From positions 62,001-126,000 of the forward strand of contig NZ_PVTQ01000007.1 in NCBI RefSeq assembly GCF_003003355.1: a stretch of DNA of 64,000 nucleotides, given 5' to 3'. Below, one piece after another: positions 55,351 through 64,000 of the stretch. Source of the DNA: Donghicola tyrosinivorans. Lineage in GTDB: Bacteria; Pseudomonadota; Alphaproteobacteria; Rhodobacterales; Rhodobacteraceae. Position 1 is the stretch's first letter. Each line of letters opens with the position of its first letter. Under the pieces are notes generated by a model that did no database searches, was not told where the DNA came from, and worked only from the letters and a program-made list of their open reading frames with translations. A program made the position numbers and the translations under genes.

Positions 55351-55386
55351 CACCATTCCGACACCAAATAGGCAGAAAGCGACCAG

Positions 55387-56310
55387 ATGGCCCGTCCCTA
55401 CGATCTTCCGTCAATGACGGCGCTGGTTTGTTTCGAAGCAGCTGCCCGAAACGTAAGCTTTCGCGATGCCGCAGCAGAGCTGAACGTGACCCCTGCTGCC
55501 GTCAGCCACCAGATCAAAGGGCTTGAAGATGATCTGGGCACGGCTCTGTTCCGTCGGCAGCATCGGGGGGTCGATCTGACTGAAACCGGTGCCTATCTAT
55601 TCGTCGCCTTGCAACGGGGGCTGGAAGAAATCTCGGACGCCGTGCGTGAGGTCCGCCCGCGCGGCGATGCACTAGACGTGGTGGTGCAGGCCACCACCGC
55701 CATGAGCGCCTTTTGGTTGACCCCTCAGATCACCGCCTTCTGGAAGGTCCGGCCCGAGATTGTCGTCTCGCAAATGGTCAGCGACACCCCGTCGCGCAAT
55801 GCCCACGCTGATCTGTCGATCCACTACGGACCGATCCCCGAGGGGGCCGAGGGATATGACGAATTGTTCCACGACCAGATCATTGCCGTAAGCGCACCCG
55901 GGTTCGCGCAAGCGCATAAAATCACCTGCGCCAAAGACCTGCTGAACGCGCCGCTGATCCACGTGCTGAACGAGGAAACCGACTGGACGGATTGGGCGGA
56001 ATGGCTGGGGCACTTTGGCCTTGGCGCGCCAACGGGGCGCAGGATCGTAGTGAATAATCATATGATCGCCTTGCAGATGGCCAAAGACGGCGCAGGCGCG
56101 GTGCTGGCTTGGACCGGATTAACCGGCCCGCTGCTGGATAGCGGCGATCTGATGGCCGTAGTGCCTGACCGGATGCCATCGCCCCACGCCTTCCATCTGC
56201 GCACTCATGCCCGCGCGACGACGCAGGCAAAAGCCTTTCGCGACTGGCTGGTCGGCAAACGCCAGCAATCACCCAGCACGCGAACTACTGCATCGCGGAA
56301 AAATCCATAG
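55387..56310 (+). CDS. LysR-family (GcvA-like) regulator
   Basis: A 307-residue LysR protein starting MARPYDLPSMTALVCFEAAARNVSFRDAAAEL, the GcvA-type opening, with HTH at about 8-45 and an effector domain with two-lobe pattern. It is divergent from gbcA and likely governs it. In known betaine systems the regulator is a GlxA/GbdR-type AraC protein, and one of those is encoded about 2 kb further on, so control may be dual. Confidence 0.87.
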   Translation: MARPYDLPSMTALVCFEAAARNVSFRDAAAELNVTPAAVSHQIKGLEDDLGTALFRRQHRGVDLTETGAYLFVALQRGLEEISDAVREVRPRGDALDVVVQATTAMSAFWLTPQITAFWKVRPEIVVSQMVSDTPSRNAHADLSIHYGPIPEGAEGYDELFHDQIIAVSAPGFAQAHKITCAKDLLNAPLIHVLNEETDWTDWAEWLGHFGLGAPTGRRIVVNNHMIALQMAKDGAGAVLAWTGLTGPLLDSGDLMAVVPDRMPSPHAFHLRTHARATTQAKAFRDWLVGKRQQSPSTRTTASRKNP

Positions 56311-56435
56311 CAAGAAAAAACAATCCTTTGGGATATATATAACGCCCAAAGATTAAGCAAACCGCCAAACGGGCATATCGACCTAAGCACAACATACATT
56401 CATCTTTCCGAAGGTATCTCCGGAGGATGAGTCTC

Positions 56436-58229
56436 GTGTCCTATATTTCAAACATATCGCTCGAACCTGATGCGCAAGCACAGGTGATCGACGCCGACAG
56501 CTTCGGTGCGCGCTATGTTTCGCTGCGCGGGTTCGACCGGTTTCTGGACCAGATCGGCCAGACCGATGTGGGCATGATCGTCTGGCCCGGTGGCGCGCTG
56601 GCAGAGAACAATGACGAACGCTACGGCATCCAGTACGAGGACCTCTACAGCGGCGACTACGACCGCCCCGGCCTGAGCGATTTGATGGCGCTGGCCCGCG
56701 ACGAGCATCTGTCGCTATCCATCATCCTGCCCACCGCCCGTTATGAGGATGATCTGGAAGGTCTGCGCGTGGATGCCGCCGACTTCTTCACTGACCTCTT
56801 CAGCGGTACTTTCGGGGAACTGCCCGACAAACTGGTCATGGAGATGGGCAACGAATTCTACGCCAACTTCCACGGCATCGACGAAGCGGAAAAGGCTGAA
56901 CACTATGCGGCTGTGGTCAACACCTACGCCGAGGTTCTTCACACACTGGAGGGCGAATTCGACGTTCACCCCGAAAACGTCGAATACAGCATCCAGCTTG
57001 GCCGCACCGAAGATGGCAATGCAGCCCTGATCGAGGCCATGAGCGAAGACGCTCTGACCCTGCCCGACATGCTGTCCACACATCGCTTCACCCATAGCGC
57101 CGAAGGGGCCGACCGCGCCGTCGACGTGATCGAGGCCGCCCATGAGATGTGGTCCGACACCGCCGAGGAACTGGGCGGCGAAGGGCCGGGTCTTTATCTG
57201 TCGGCCTACAACGCCGCATCGCTTTCGCGGGTTGAGGCGGCAGAGGATTTTCTGTCCACCCATGACCACGACGGTCTAACCGTGGATGATCTGGATCTGG
57301 ACGGACGCAGCAATCTGGAATTCGAACAGCACTATCAGGATATGCTGGCCACCCGCGCGATGGGCATGGAACACGCTGAAACCCTTCTGCAGACCTTCTC
57401 TGACTATCACGCCATCGGCGCCGAGGCCGCAGGGGTCTATGGCTGGGATCTGACGCACAGCGGCGCCTCCAGCTACACCGATGTGAATGGCGAGGCGCAC
57501 ATTTTTGTAGGAGGCCAAATTCAGGACATGATGGCCGAAAGCCTGAACGGCACACGCATCCTGAACTGGCACGATGCCAACGATCACACAAACGACGACG
57601 CGGCCACCGCTTACGCCTTTGACAGCGCCGACAAGCTGGTGCTGTTTCTGGGCGCTCCCAAAACGCTGGACGGGCCGCAAACGGTACAAATCGATCTGCG
57701 GGGGTTGGGGGACACCGCAGGAGTTTGGGGCCAGAGCCTACACGCCGAGGTTCCCGAGGACTGGCACACTCTGTTCAATGTGCCGGTCGTTGAGGGTGTC
57801 GATCAGACCCCCGAAAGCCTGAAGTACGCCGAAGGTATCCGCGAACAGATCGATCTGACGCAAGACGGCAACGTCATGAGCTTTGACTTCACCCGCCCCG
57901 ATGAGATGGTGCGCCTTGTCTTTGCCCGCTCGGACGCAGGCATCGCCGAGATTGCGGAATGGGCTGATGGCGCGATGCTGTCGGTTGATCCGGACGCCTT
58001 CGACGACACTGAACTGGCTGCAGATGACGCTCTGATAGACACAAGCGGCCTGATGACCCATGAAACCCTGCCGGACGATGACTTGTTCTCGGACGACGCG
58101 CATTTTGCGGAAGATGAGGACGAAGAAGAAGACGCCATGTCTGCTGATGACGGCGGCGGCGATGATGGTGGCGACATGGGCGGATTGCTGGCCGCGCTGG
58201 TGATGGGCCTCTTGGCTGCTGCGTTGTAA
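56436..58229 (+). CDS. Clan GH-A glycosidase-like acidic protein
   Basis: A 597-residue, strongly acidic protein. The first 400 residues follow the TIM-barrel order of GH-A-type proteins seen in roseobacters: MIVWPGG, ILPTARY, then VMEMGNEFYA (acid/base Glu about 140 of this start) and later GVYGWDL. Where the nucleophile (pattern ...TEWN or SEYN) should be, the sequence reads LYLSAYN, so Ala replaces Glu. The last 80 residues are Asp/Glu-rich and end in a hydrophobic GGLLAALVMGLLAAAL. No signal peptide or RTX repeats are seen. Start: GTG 56436, nine bases after GGAGG; the ATG at 56427 abuts the ribosome site. It is likely surface-related, but function and even activity are uncertain. Confidence 0.55.
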   Translation: MSYISNISLEPDAQAQVIDADSFGARYVSLRGFDRFLDQIGQTDVGMIVWPGGALAENNDERYGIQYEDLYSGDYDRPGLSDLMALARDEHLSLSIILPTARYEDDLEGLRVDAADFFTDLFSGTFGELPDKLVMEMGNEFYANFHGIDEAEKAEHYAAVVNTYAEVLHTLEGEFDVHPENVEYSIQLGRTEDGNAALIEAMSEDALTLPDMLSTHRFTHSAEGADRAVDVIEAAHEMWSDTAEELGGEGPGLYLSAYNAASLSRVEAAEDFLSTHDHDGLTVDDLDLDGRSNLEFEQHYQDMLATRAMGMEHAETLLQTFSDYHAIGAEAAGVYGWDLTHSGASSYTDVNGEAHIFVGGQIQDMMAESLNGTRILNWHDANDHTNDDAATAYAFDSADKLVLFLGAPKTLDGPQTVQIDLRGLGDTAGVWGQSLHAEVPEDWHTLFNVPVVEGVDQTPESLKYAEGIREQIDLTQDGNVMSFDFTRPDEMVRLVFARSDAGIAEIAEWADGAMLSVDPDAFDDTELAADDALIDTSGLMTHETLPDDDLFSDDAHFAEDEDEEEDAMSADDGGGDDGGDMGGLLAALVMGLLAAAL

Positions 58230-58386
58230 TACAGCCCAAAGCGCTTTGCCGCCTTCTCATTAGATGAATGCTGCTTGACGAATGCTTCCCTACGGGCAAA
58301 TCTTTAACATTCGTTAAATTCGAGCATTCGGGCTGCGGGTCGATCATCGCCCCTGCGCAGCCACCTGACCGGGTAGGAGAGACATT

Positions 58387-59331
58387 TTGGCCGAACCCCA
58401 GCATTTCCTGTTTGTCTTTGTCGGAGAGTTCACGCAGCTGGCCTTTGCCAATGCGATCGAGCCCCTGCGCATCGCAAACCGGATGTCGGGCGAAACCCTA
58501 TATACATGGTCCTTCATGTCGGAAGACGGCGGCGCTGTGACCGCTTCAAACGGGGTGCGGATGCTGATGGATCACAGCTTCAACGACTGCGTGACCTTTG
58601 ATCAACTGTTCATCATCACCGGCAATGACGTGCAGGAGCATATTTCCAAGCGGCTGCTGGCTCTGGTTCGGCGCACCCGTTATCAGGGCATTCCGGTTGC
58701 TGCCTTCTGTTCAGGCGCTTTTGTCTTGGCCGAGGCAGGCTTGCTGGACGGGCGCAGCGTCGCCCTGCACTGGGAATTCCACGCCGCCTTTGCCGAAACC
58801 TACCCCGACATTGACCTGTCACCAGGCGTTTATGTCAAAGACAGCGCGATCATGACCGCCGCAGGGGGCCAAGCCGCCGCCGACATGGTGCTGGACCTCA
58901 TCGCGGCCCGTCATGGCGAAGGGCTGGCCGTAACGGTTTCGGACCAGATGGTCTACAACTCGGTCCGGACTGCCAGCGCCACCCAGCGGGTCTCGTTTCA
59001 GGCGCGTTTCGGCATCCGTTGCGACGTGCTGTCGAAAGCCATGCAAGTGATGGAGCGCGATCTGGACGCCATCACCACCATGACCGAAGTGGCTGCCCAC
59101 ACTGGCGTTTCCATCCGCCAGCTTGAGCGGCTATTCAAAAAACACCTGAACACGACCCCCAAAAAGCACCTGCAAACCCTGCGTTTGGCCCGTGGCCGCC
59201 AACTGCTGCAACAGACCGAGATGTCCGTGACCGAAGTAACCTTGGCCTGCGGCTTCGAAAATCCCAGCCATTTCTCGCGGGTCTACCGGCAGGCCTATGG
59301 GGTAGGTCCGCGCCAACAGAGGGCAATTTGA
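58387..59331 (+). CDS. GlxA-type AraC transcriptional regulator (GbdR-like)
   Basis: A 314-residue protein with an N-terminal DJ-1/PfpI-like amidotransferase domain (FLFVFVGEFTQLAFANAIEPLR; AAFCSGAFVLAEAG) and a C-terminal AraC HTH pair (MTEVAAHTGVSIRQLERLFKKHL, and VTEVTLACGFENPSHFSRVYR). This fold class includes GbdR, the activator of betaine and dimethylglycine genes. The start is a TTG with AGGAGAG seven bases before it. The gbcAB-type genes 3 to 6 kb upstream make a GbdR role plausible but the family is broad. Confidence 0.85.
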   Translation: MAEPQHFLFVFVGEFTQLAFANAIEPLRIANRMSGETLYTWSFMSEDGGAVTASNGVRMLMDHSFNDCVTFDQLFIITGNDVQEHISKRLLALVRRTRYQGIPVAAFCSGAFVLAEAGLLDGRSVALHWEFHAAFAETYPDIDLSPGVYVKDSAIMTAAGGQAAADMVLDLIAARHGEGLAVTVSDQMVYNSVRTASATQRVSFQARFGIRCDVLSKAMQVMERDLDAITTMTEVAAHTGVSIRQLERLFKKHLNTTPKKHLQTLRLARGRQLLQQTEMSVTEVTLACGFENPSHFSRVYRQAYGVGPRQQRAI

Positions 59332-59586
59332 CGGCAAACATCCCCTTTGTCGCCCTTGTTTCGTTGCTTTTCTGCGACGTCTCCTAAAGTTTTCTAACAG
59401 TGATCTCGCTCTGGAAAAGCACCTGTGCTAGGGCCTGACAAACTAAAACAACTTTTCAACACTTTCGAATTAAATCGCCCGCACACGGGAACGTTATTGT
59501 CCCATCCGGCTTTCCCGTGCGTTGCCTTTTCACAGACAGCCGCCCTTCAAGGTGGCGCGACGACATTCGAGACAGGAGAGCACACT

Positions 59587-60267
59587 TTGCTGACCAGACG
59601 CCATTTCATCCAGACCTCAGCCGCTCTGTTTTCCGCGCCGCTCGTCTCGGCGCCCTTCGCCGCTCCGGCTTTGGCAGAACGCACCTCGGATAGCTCCATG
59701 TGGGACAGCTGGGACCGTCAGGTGACCCCGATGGACTATGACATGCACACGTCGAACCCGTGGGGCCTGCAAAGCCGCTTTCTTCCCGTTCAGGTCGAAG
59801 CCAAAAGCGGCGTGCGCCCCGGCTCGATCCACGTGGATGCAGTAGCCCGTTACCTTTACCATGTGAAAAGCGACGGCACCGCGATGCGCTACGGCGTCGC
59901 GATCGCAAAGGGCAACCTCTATGAGCCCGGCGTCTACAATGTCCGCCGCAAGTCGAAATGGCCCAGCTGGACCCCGACCCCCGCAATGATCGAGCGGGAA
60001 CCGGACACCTATTCCCAATTCGAAGACGGCATGCCCGGTGGACCCAAGAACCCCTTGGGATCGCGCGCGCTCTATCTTTATCAGGGAAACCGCGACACCT
60101 ACCTGCGCATCCACGGCACGCCCCATCCGGGGTCGGTCGGCGGCCGCGCCAGCTCGGGCTGCGTACGGATGGTGATGGCCCACATCATCGGCCTCTACGA
60201 AGAGGTTGATCCCGGCGTCACCGCATATCTCTACCCGCCAGAAGACCGCATCACTGCGGCCAGCTGA
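59587..60267 (+). CDS. L,D-transpeptidase (YkuD), Tat-exported
   Basis: A 226-residue cell-wall enzyme. I choose the TTG at 59587, which has AGGAG seven bases upstream and gives a Tat-like signal TRRHFIQTSAALFSAP ending APALA; the longer ATG ORF from 59425 adds a non-hydrophobic lead. The catalytic motif HGTPHPGS...SSGCVRM (His and Cys) is intact. It cross-links or anchors peptidoglycan in the periplasm by 3-3 bonds or attaches lipoprotein. It stands apart from cell-wall clusters and converges on a small lipoprotein gene. Confidence 0.9.
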   Translation: MLTRRHFIQTSAALFSAPLVSAPFAAPALAERTSDSSMWDSWDRQVTPMDYDMHTSNPWGLQSRFLPVQVEAKSGVRPGSIHVDAVARYLYHVKSDGTAMRYGVAIAKGNLYEPGVYNVRRKSKWPSWTPTPAMIEREPDTYSQFEDGMPGGPKNPLGSRALYLYQGNRDTYLRIHGTPHPGSVGGRASSGCVRMVMAHIIGLYEEVDPGVTAYLYPPEDRITAAS

Positions 60268-60290
60268 CAGGCAACGAAAAAGGATCGCGC

Positions 60291-60602
60291 TTACGTCGTT
60301 GGCGTAGGCGCGGTTGTCTCTACCGTTGCGGGTGCTTCGACCACCGTGCAGATCGGATTGCCAGCGTTGGTGCGCAGGGGCAGCATGGTCACTTCGACCG
60401 CATTTTCATGACGATACCAGTAGCACCCGTCATTCGGGTTCAGCTGCACCGCGGTCAGATCCTGATAGGGGGCCGCCATAGCAACCACTTGCTCGGGCAC
60501 CACAATCAGATAGCCCTCTTCGGTCACAGTCGGCTCTGCCGCACAAGCCGCAAGCCCCAAAACCAGAAGCAACGGCGCAACAGGCCGGAAAACAGTCTTC
60601 AT
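60291..60602 (-). CDS. Small lipoprotein, unknown
   Basis: A 103-residue protein beginning MKTVFRPVAPLLLVLGLAAC, with lipobox LAAC (Cys about 20). The mature part is short (QLNPNDGCYWYRHENAVEV, two further cysteines) and ends in a Thr/Pro-rich tail. The ATG at 60602 has AAGGTAAG upstream; the Met six codons before is within that site. No family was recognised. It is 23 bases from the L,D-transpeptidase stop on the other strand. Confidence 0.68.
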   Translation of the reverse strand: MKTVFRPVAPLLLVLGLAACAAEPTVTEEGYLIVVPEQVVAMAAPYQDLTAVQLNPNDGCYWYRHENAVEVTMLPLRTNAGNPICTVVEAPATVETTAPTPTT

Positions 60603-60763
60603 CGAATTTCTTACCTTCATTCTATCCGGACAAGCGCACGCTGGACGCAAACCCGCAAACCTTTTTAGAAAATATGGCAACGCCCGCGCGAAGCAAGCCA
60701 AACCACCCACGCCCTATCTGCCAGCCCGCGAATAAAAACGCACGCCGCTTATTTCATCTTGGC

Positions 60764-60804
60764 AAAAATACCTTCGCCGAAGGCATTGCGGGCCCTAAGG
60801 CCCG
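60764..60804 (-). terminator. Terminator of phaC
   Basis: Two hairpins lie past the phaC stop on the minus strand: GCGGGCC/GGCCCGC at 60788-60804, then CCTTCGGCGAAGG (60771-60783) followed by TATTTTT. The second with its U tract is the likely terminator. Confidence 0.7.
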
Positions 60805-60830
60805 CAACTTCTCACCAAAGCGCTTCAGGC

Positions 60831-62576
60831 TTAGTTGGCTCTAATCTTCACATACGTCCCTGGTGCTGCGCCTAGATCGGTCTCGACAGGTGTGCGCGCC
60901 GGAACAGCCTCGCCCGAGCGGGGGCGGAGCCATTCGCTCCACAAGGGCCACCATGACCCCTGGTTGAACTTCGCAGCCTCTAGCCAGTCATCCGCAGCGC
61001 CGCTCAGCTGCTTGTTGGTGTAATGGCCGTATTTGCCCTTGGAAGGCGGATTCACGATCCCAGCGATATGGCCCGACTGAGATAGGATGAAGGTCTTGTC
61101 GTCCGAGCCCATCTTCCCGACACCGCGATAGCAATCCTTCCAAGCCGCGATGTGATCAGTCTGCGCTGTGATCGCCATGAGGGGCACTTTGACATCCGCA
61201 ACGGACAGGGTGTGGCCCATCAGCTGGAATGTACCTTCGGAAAAGGCGTTAGCCTGACAGAGTCCCCGCAGGTACTGCATCGTCATCTTGCCGGGCAGGT
61301 TCGTACTGTCGCCGTTCCAATAGAGCAGATCGAACGCAGGCGGCGTTTCACCCAGCATATAGCTACGGATTGCAGGCGCGTAGACCAGATCGTTAGACCG
61401 CAGGAAGGACATGGTGCGCGACATCACGCGGGCGGGCAGATAGCCGCAACGTTCCACCTCGACCTCAATCCCGTCAACGAAGTCATTCTGCAGGAAGGGC
61501 GTGAATTCCCCTTGCTCCGCGAAATCCGTCAGTGTGGTAAAGAATGTCGCCGAGTTCACAGACGTGTCGCCGATCTGATCCAGAAGCGACAGGGTCAGCG
61601 ACAGAGTGGTGCCTGCGATGCAATAGCCCACTGCATTGACCGAAGGTTGGCCGGTGATCACCTTGGCGGCCTCGATCGCGGCCAGATAGCCGTCGGTAAT
61701 ATAGTCCTCAAGGCCCGCGTCCGCCAAATCCGCACCGGGATTGATCCATGAGACCACGAACACCGTGTAGCCTTCGTCCACCAGCCAGCGGATCATCGAG
61801 TTCTGGGGTTTGAGGTCCAGCACGTAGAATTTGTTGATCCAAGGGGGGAAGATCACAATCGGGACTTCCTGCACCGTTTCGGTGGAGGGGGCGTATTGGA
61901 TCAGCTCCATCATCTTGGTGCGCAGGACGACCTGACCTGGCGCTGTGGCGATGTTGTCACCGACCGAAAAGGCGCTTTCATCCACCAGTTTGACCAGCAG
62001 TGCCCCGTCGTTGGCCTCAAGATCGCTGACAAGGTTCTCAAGCCCCTTCAGCAGGCTTTCCCCTTCGGTCTCCATCGCACGGCGCAGGGCCGCAGGGTTC
62101 GAGCCCAGAAAGTTGTTCGGCGCCATCAAATTCACGATCTGATCCGTGAAGAACTGCAACCGGCGGCGGTCGGTTTCGGGCAGTGAACTGATGCCCGCCA
62201 CAGCCTGCTGCATTGCATTGGCACTGACCATATATTGGCGCTTGAGATAGTCGAACCACGGGTTGTCCTGCCAGTCGGCGTCAGCGAAACGCTTGTCCAG
62301 CACCTCTCCGTCATCACTGGCCTTATGCATTGCCCCTTTCCACGCGTTGACCGATGCCTGCCAAAAGTTTGTGGCCTGCTCGACCGCTTGCACAGGATTG
62401 CCAAGGGTCTGCTGCCACCATGCGGCGGCGGTTGTTGCGTAAAGATCCAATCCCGGTCCTTCGATGCCAGGGTTCGGTGTGGGCTGCTTTGCCAGCGCTT
62501 GTGTCATCCGCACCGTCAGGTTCTGAAGGCGCTGCGTCATCTCTGCAGCACGCATCAATCCTACATCTTCACTCAT
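60831..62576 (-). CDS. phaC: Class I polyhydroxyalkanoate synthase
   Basis: A 581-residue PHA synthase that polymerises (R)-3-hydroxyacyl-CoA into storage granules. The lipase-like box is GYCIAG with catalytic Cys about 319, and the catalytic His is in SGHIAGIVNPP. Size and N-terminal region fit class I (PHB type). GGGAGGGG precedes the ATG at 62576. PhaP, PhaR and PhaZ, often next to phaC in this order of bacteria, are not seen, so the rest of the granule genes are elsewhere. Confidence 0.95.
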   Translation of the reverse strand: MSEDVGLMRAAEMTQRLQNLTVRMTQALAKQPTPNPGIEGPGLDLYATTAAAWWQQTLGNPVQAVEQATNFWQASVNAWKGAMHKASDDGEVLDKRFADADWQDNPWFDYLKRQYMVSANAMQQAVAGISSLPETDRRRLQFFTDQIVNLMAPNNFLGSNPAALRRAMETEGESLLKGLENLVSDLEANDGALLVKLVDESAFSVGDNIATAPGQVVLRTKMMELIQYAPSTETVQEVPIVIFPPWINKFYVLDLKPQNSMIRWLVDEGYTVFVVSWINPGADLADAGLEDYITDGYLAAIEAAKVITGQPSVNAVGYCIAGTTLSLTLSLLDQIGDTSVNSATFFTTLTDFAEQGEFTPFLQNDFVDGIEVEVERCGYLPARVMSRTMSFLRSNDLVYAPAIRSYMLGETPPAFDLLYWNGDSTNLPGKMTMQYLRGLCQANAFSEGTFQLMGHTLSVADVKVPLMAITAQTDHIAAWKDCYRGVGKMGSDDKTFILSQSGHIAGIVNPPSKGKYGHYTNKQLSGAADDWLEAAKFNQGSWWPLWSEWLRPRSGEAVPARTPVETDLGAAPGTYVKIRAN

Positions 62577-63045
62577 AGTCCCCTCCCCAAGCGCCTTTCG
62601 GCGTATCGCCACCAGTACTGAACACCGGCAGCTTTAAAATCCACGCCCTGATTTGCGGCCAAGCCACCCAGCCTCGGCGATTGCCTCAAGGCAGGGACAG
62701 GGGCGGTACGTTCAATGCCCTACCAGCCATCATGCATGATCTTCATGACAGCACAGCACGCTTCGGGACCGATCAGCTCTCCCAACTTGATCCGCCCGTA
62801 AGATGATTAGTCCTCAGGCGACGCGCCGCGTCAATGGACCCCCGCCCCAGAACGGAAATATTCCGCACCGTTAGCCGTGATGATAGGGCGCGGCAGAGTG
62901 CAACGGCGGTTTTTGCCGCAAAGGGATAGGACCTGTGACATGCACCGCCACACGCTTGGTGGCACACGAATAAGTTGCCGATCCCGCGCCGCTTCCGATA
63001 GGCTAGCGCTAACACGCAGACATGCGGAAAGATGGGGAAGCGGAC
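62577..63045. other. Divergent spacer between phaC and a PQQ-type dehydrogenase
   Basis: About 470 bases with no convincing gene. ORFs on both strands here (for example 62877 plus and 62773 minus) have low-complexity Arg/Ala content and no ribosome sites. The region must hold both promoters. I found only a small GCGG/CCGC hairpin near 62909-62922 and no clear operator palindrome. Confidence 0.4.
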
Positions 63046-64000
63046 ATGGAACTGATCGCGAAAGCTACAGCGTTGGTAGGCGGCACGATTGCCTTTGTGC
63101 GGCGCATGAATTCACCGCAGCAGCAGGCCTTTGGCACCGCGCCAGAGATTCCCGAGGCCCGCAAACAAGGCATTATGACCCTAAAGATGCCCGCGGCCGA
63201 GGGGTGGAAAGACGGGCACCTGCCCACATGTGCACCGGGCCTGAAGGTCAACGCCTTTGCATCAGGTCTGGATCACCCGCGCTGGATCAAGGTGCTGCCC
63301 AATGGCGATGTACTGGTAGCCGAATCCAAAGAACAGGCCGGACCGCCCAAAACCCTGATGGACCACGCCGCCCAAGCCACCATGCGCCGCGTCAAAGCCA
63401 TCGGCAAAAGCGCGAACCGCGTGACCTTGTGGCGGGATACGGACGGGGACGGCACCGCCGAAATCCGCGAGGTCTTCGTTGAAAACCAGAACCAGCCCTT
63501 CGGGATGGAACTGGTCGGCAACCGCTTTTATCTGGGCAATACGGACGGCATTCGGGTCTTTGACTTCACCGTCGGGGATACGGCGTTACAGGGCAGCGGC
63601 GAAAAGCTGGTGGACTTTAAACCCCACGGCCATTGGACGCGCAGCCTGTTGGCATCGCCTGATGGCAGCAAGATTTACGCAGGCGTGGGGTCTTTGTCGA
63701 ACATCGGCGATCAGGGGATGGAGGTCGAAGAAGGCCGCGCCACGATCTGGGAATTGGACGTGGCCAGTAGTGACGCACGCATCTTTGCCTCGGGCCTGCG
63801 TAACGCGGTCGGCATGGCGTGGGAGCCGGTAACGGGCAAGCTGTGGACCGTGGTGAACGAACGGGACGGTCTGGGGGATGAAACCCCGCCGGATTACCTG
63901 ACCTCGGTGGTGGATGGGGGCTTTTACGGCTGGCCCTACTGCTATTGGGGCCAGACGGTGGATGACCGCGTGCCTCAGGATGCGGAACTGGTCGCCAAGG
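63046..64000 (+). CDS. PQQ-type sugar (sorbosone) dehydrogenase, 5' part
   Basis: The frame from the ATG at 63046 (GGGGAAGCGG upstream) stays open to the window edge, giving 318 codons of a longer gene. After an N-terminal lead with a possible membrane segment (MELIAKATALVGGTIAFVRR) the chain is a six-bladed propeller of the glucose/sorbosone dehydrogenase type: LDHPRWIKVLPNGDVLVAES, DGDGTAEIREVF, NQPFGMEL, GLRNAVGMAWEP, VVNERDGLGDE and YGWPYCYWG. Such enzymes oxidise aldoses or sorbosone in the periplasm with PQQ. Substrate and complete length are not visible. Confidence 0.85.
   Translation, partial: MELIAKATALVGGTIAFVRRMNSPQQQAFGTAPEIPEARKQGIMTLKMPAAEGWKDGHLPTCAPGLKVNAFASGLDHPRWIKVLPNGDVLVAESKEQAGPPKTLMDHAAQATMRRVKAIGKSANRVTLWRDTDGDGTAEIREVFVENQNQPFGMELVGNRFYLGNTDGIRVFDFTVGDTALQGSGEKLVDFKPHGHWTRSLLASPDGSKIYAGVGSLSNIGDQGMEVEEGRATIWELDVASSDARIFASGLRNAVGMAWEPVTGKLWTVVNERDGLGDETPPDYLTSVVDGGFYGWPYCYWGQTVDDRVPQDAELVAK

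Noticed and set aside
62877-63482. 201-codon ORF crossing into the PQQ-type dehydrogenase
   Set aside because: It overlaps the dehydrogenase in another frame, is Arg/His-rich, and the dehydrogenase frame has clear propeller motifs.

Overview
The window looks like chromosomal DNA of a high-GC (around 60 percent by eye) alphaproteobacterium, most likely of the Rhodobacterales / Roseobacter group. The grounds are the gene set: a Rhizobium-type rhaRSTPQUK/rhaDI locus, a GbcAB-type Rieske demethylase with a GlxA-type regulator, a class I PHA synthase, PPK2, many small GntR/LysR-controlled catabolic operons, and tightly overlapping ATGA gene junctions. Species cannot be told. I saw no rRNA, tRNA, CRISPR array, insertion sequence or phage gene.

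Layout. 1-704: 3' end of a GT61-like glycosyltransferase. 801-8310: a TPP riboswitch followed by ten overlapping thiamin genes, thiD-thiO-thiS-thiG-thiE-thiF for synthesis and salvage, then thiY-tenA-thiZ-thiX for uptake and salvage of pyrimidine precursors. 8316-9455: a convergent MFS exporter. 9555-15962: an accessory-looking block holding a cytoplasmic V8/trypsin-like protease, divergent from an SGNH hydrolase, a three-TM coiled-coil protein and a secreted protein, then two more unrecognised exported proteins. 16205-18284: a zinc alcohol dehydrogenase with a divergent LysR regulator. 18321-29028: the L-rhamnose locus (isomerase, bifunctional aldolase/dehydrogenase, DeoR regulator, ABC importer, mutarotase, kinase). 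29447-30783: a lone polyprenyl-phosphate sugar transferase facing a 5'-truncated polysaccharide export gene. 30948-32059: a nucleotidyltransferase-fold gene behind two matching 30-bp palindromes.

32065-36524 is a GntR / DapA-family / aldehyde dehydrogenase / FAD amine oxidase operon. 36711-40487 is an acid-sugar operon (enolase-superfamily dehydratase, SDR, 2-hydroxyacid dehydrogenase) with a divergent GntR. 40501-43028 is a LysR regulator divergent from a P450 and its ferredoxin. 43206-44408 is an MFS transporter. 44562-47243 encodes a single polypeptide joining an adenylation domain, a carrier domain and a membrane acyltransferase-like domain. 47398-49404: ACR3 and PPK2. 49473-52883: DUF533, a small secreted protein, and a YgiC/YgiB pair. 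52957-59331: the betaine-demethylase-type pair with a LysR regulator, a glycosidase-like acidic protein and a GlxA-type regulator. 59587-62576: a Tat-exported L,D-transpeptidase, a small lipoprotein and phaC. 63046 to the end: the 5' part of a PQQ-type sugar dehydrogenase.

Most of the window is nutrient scavenging: vitamin precursors, rhamnose, acid sugars, amines and betaine, each with a local regulator and often a readable palindromic operator. The parts least explained by known systems are the protease/SGNH block (9.5-16 kb), the one-chain adenylation-carrier-acyltransferase (44.6-47.2 kb), the nucleotidyltransferase with its tandem operators (31-32 kb), and the glycosidase-like protein with a substituted nucleophile position (56.4-58.2 kb).
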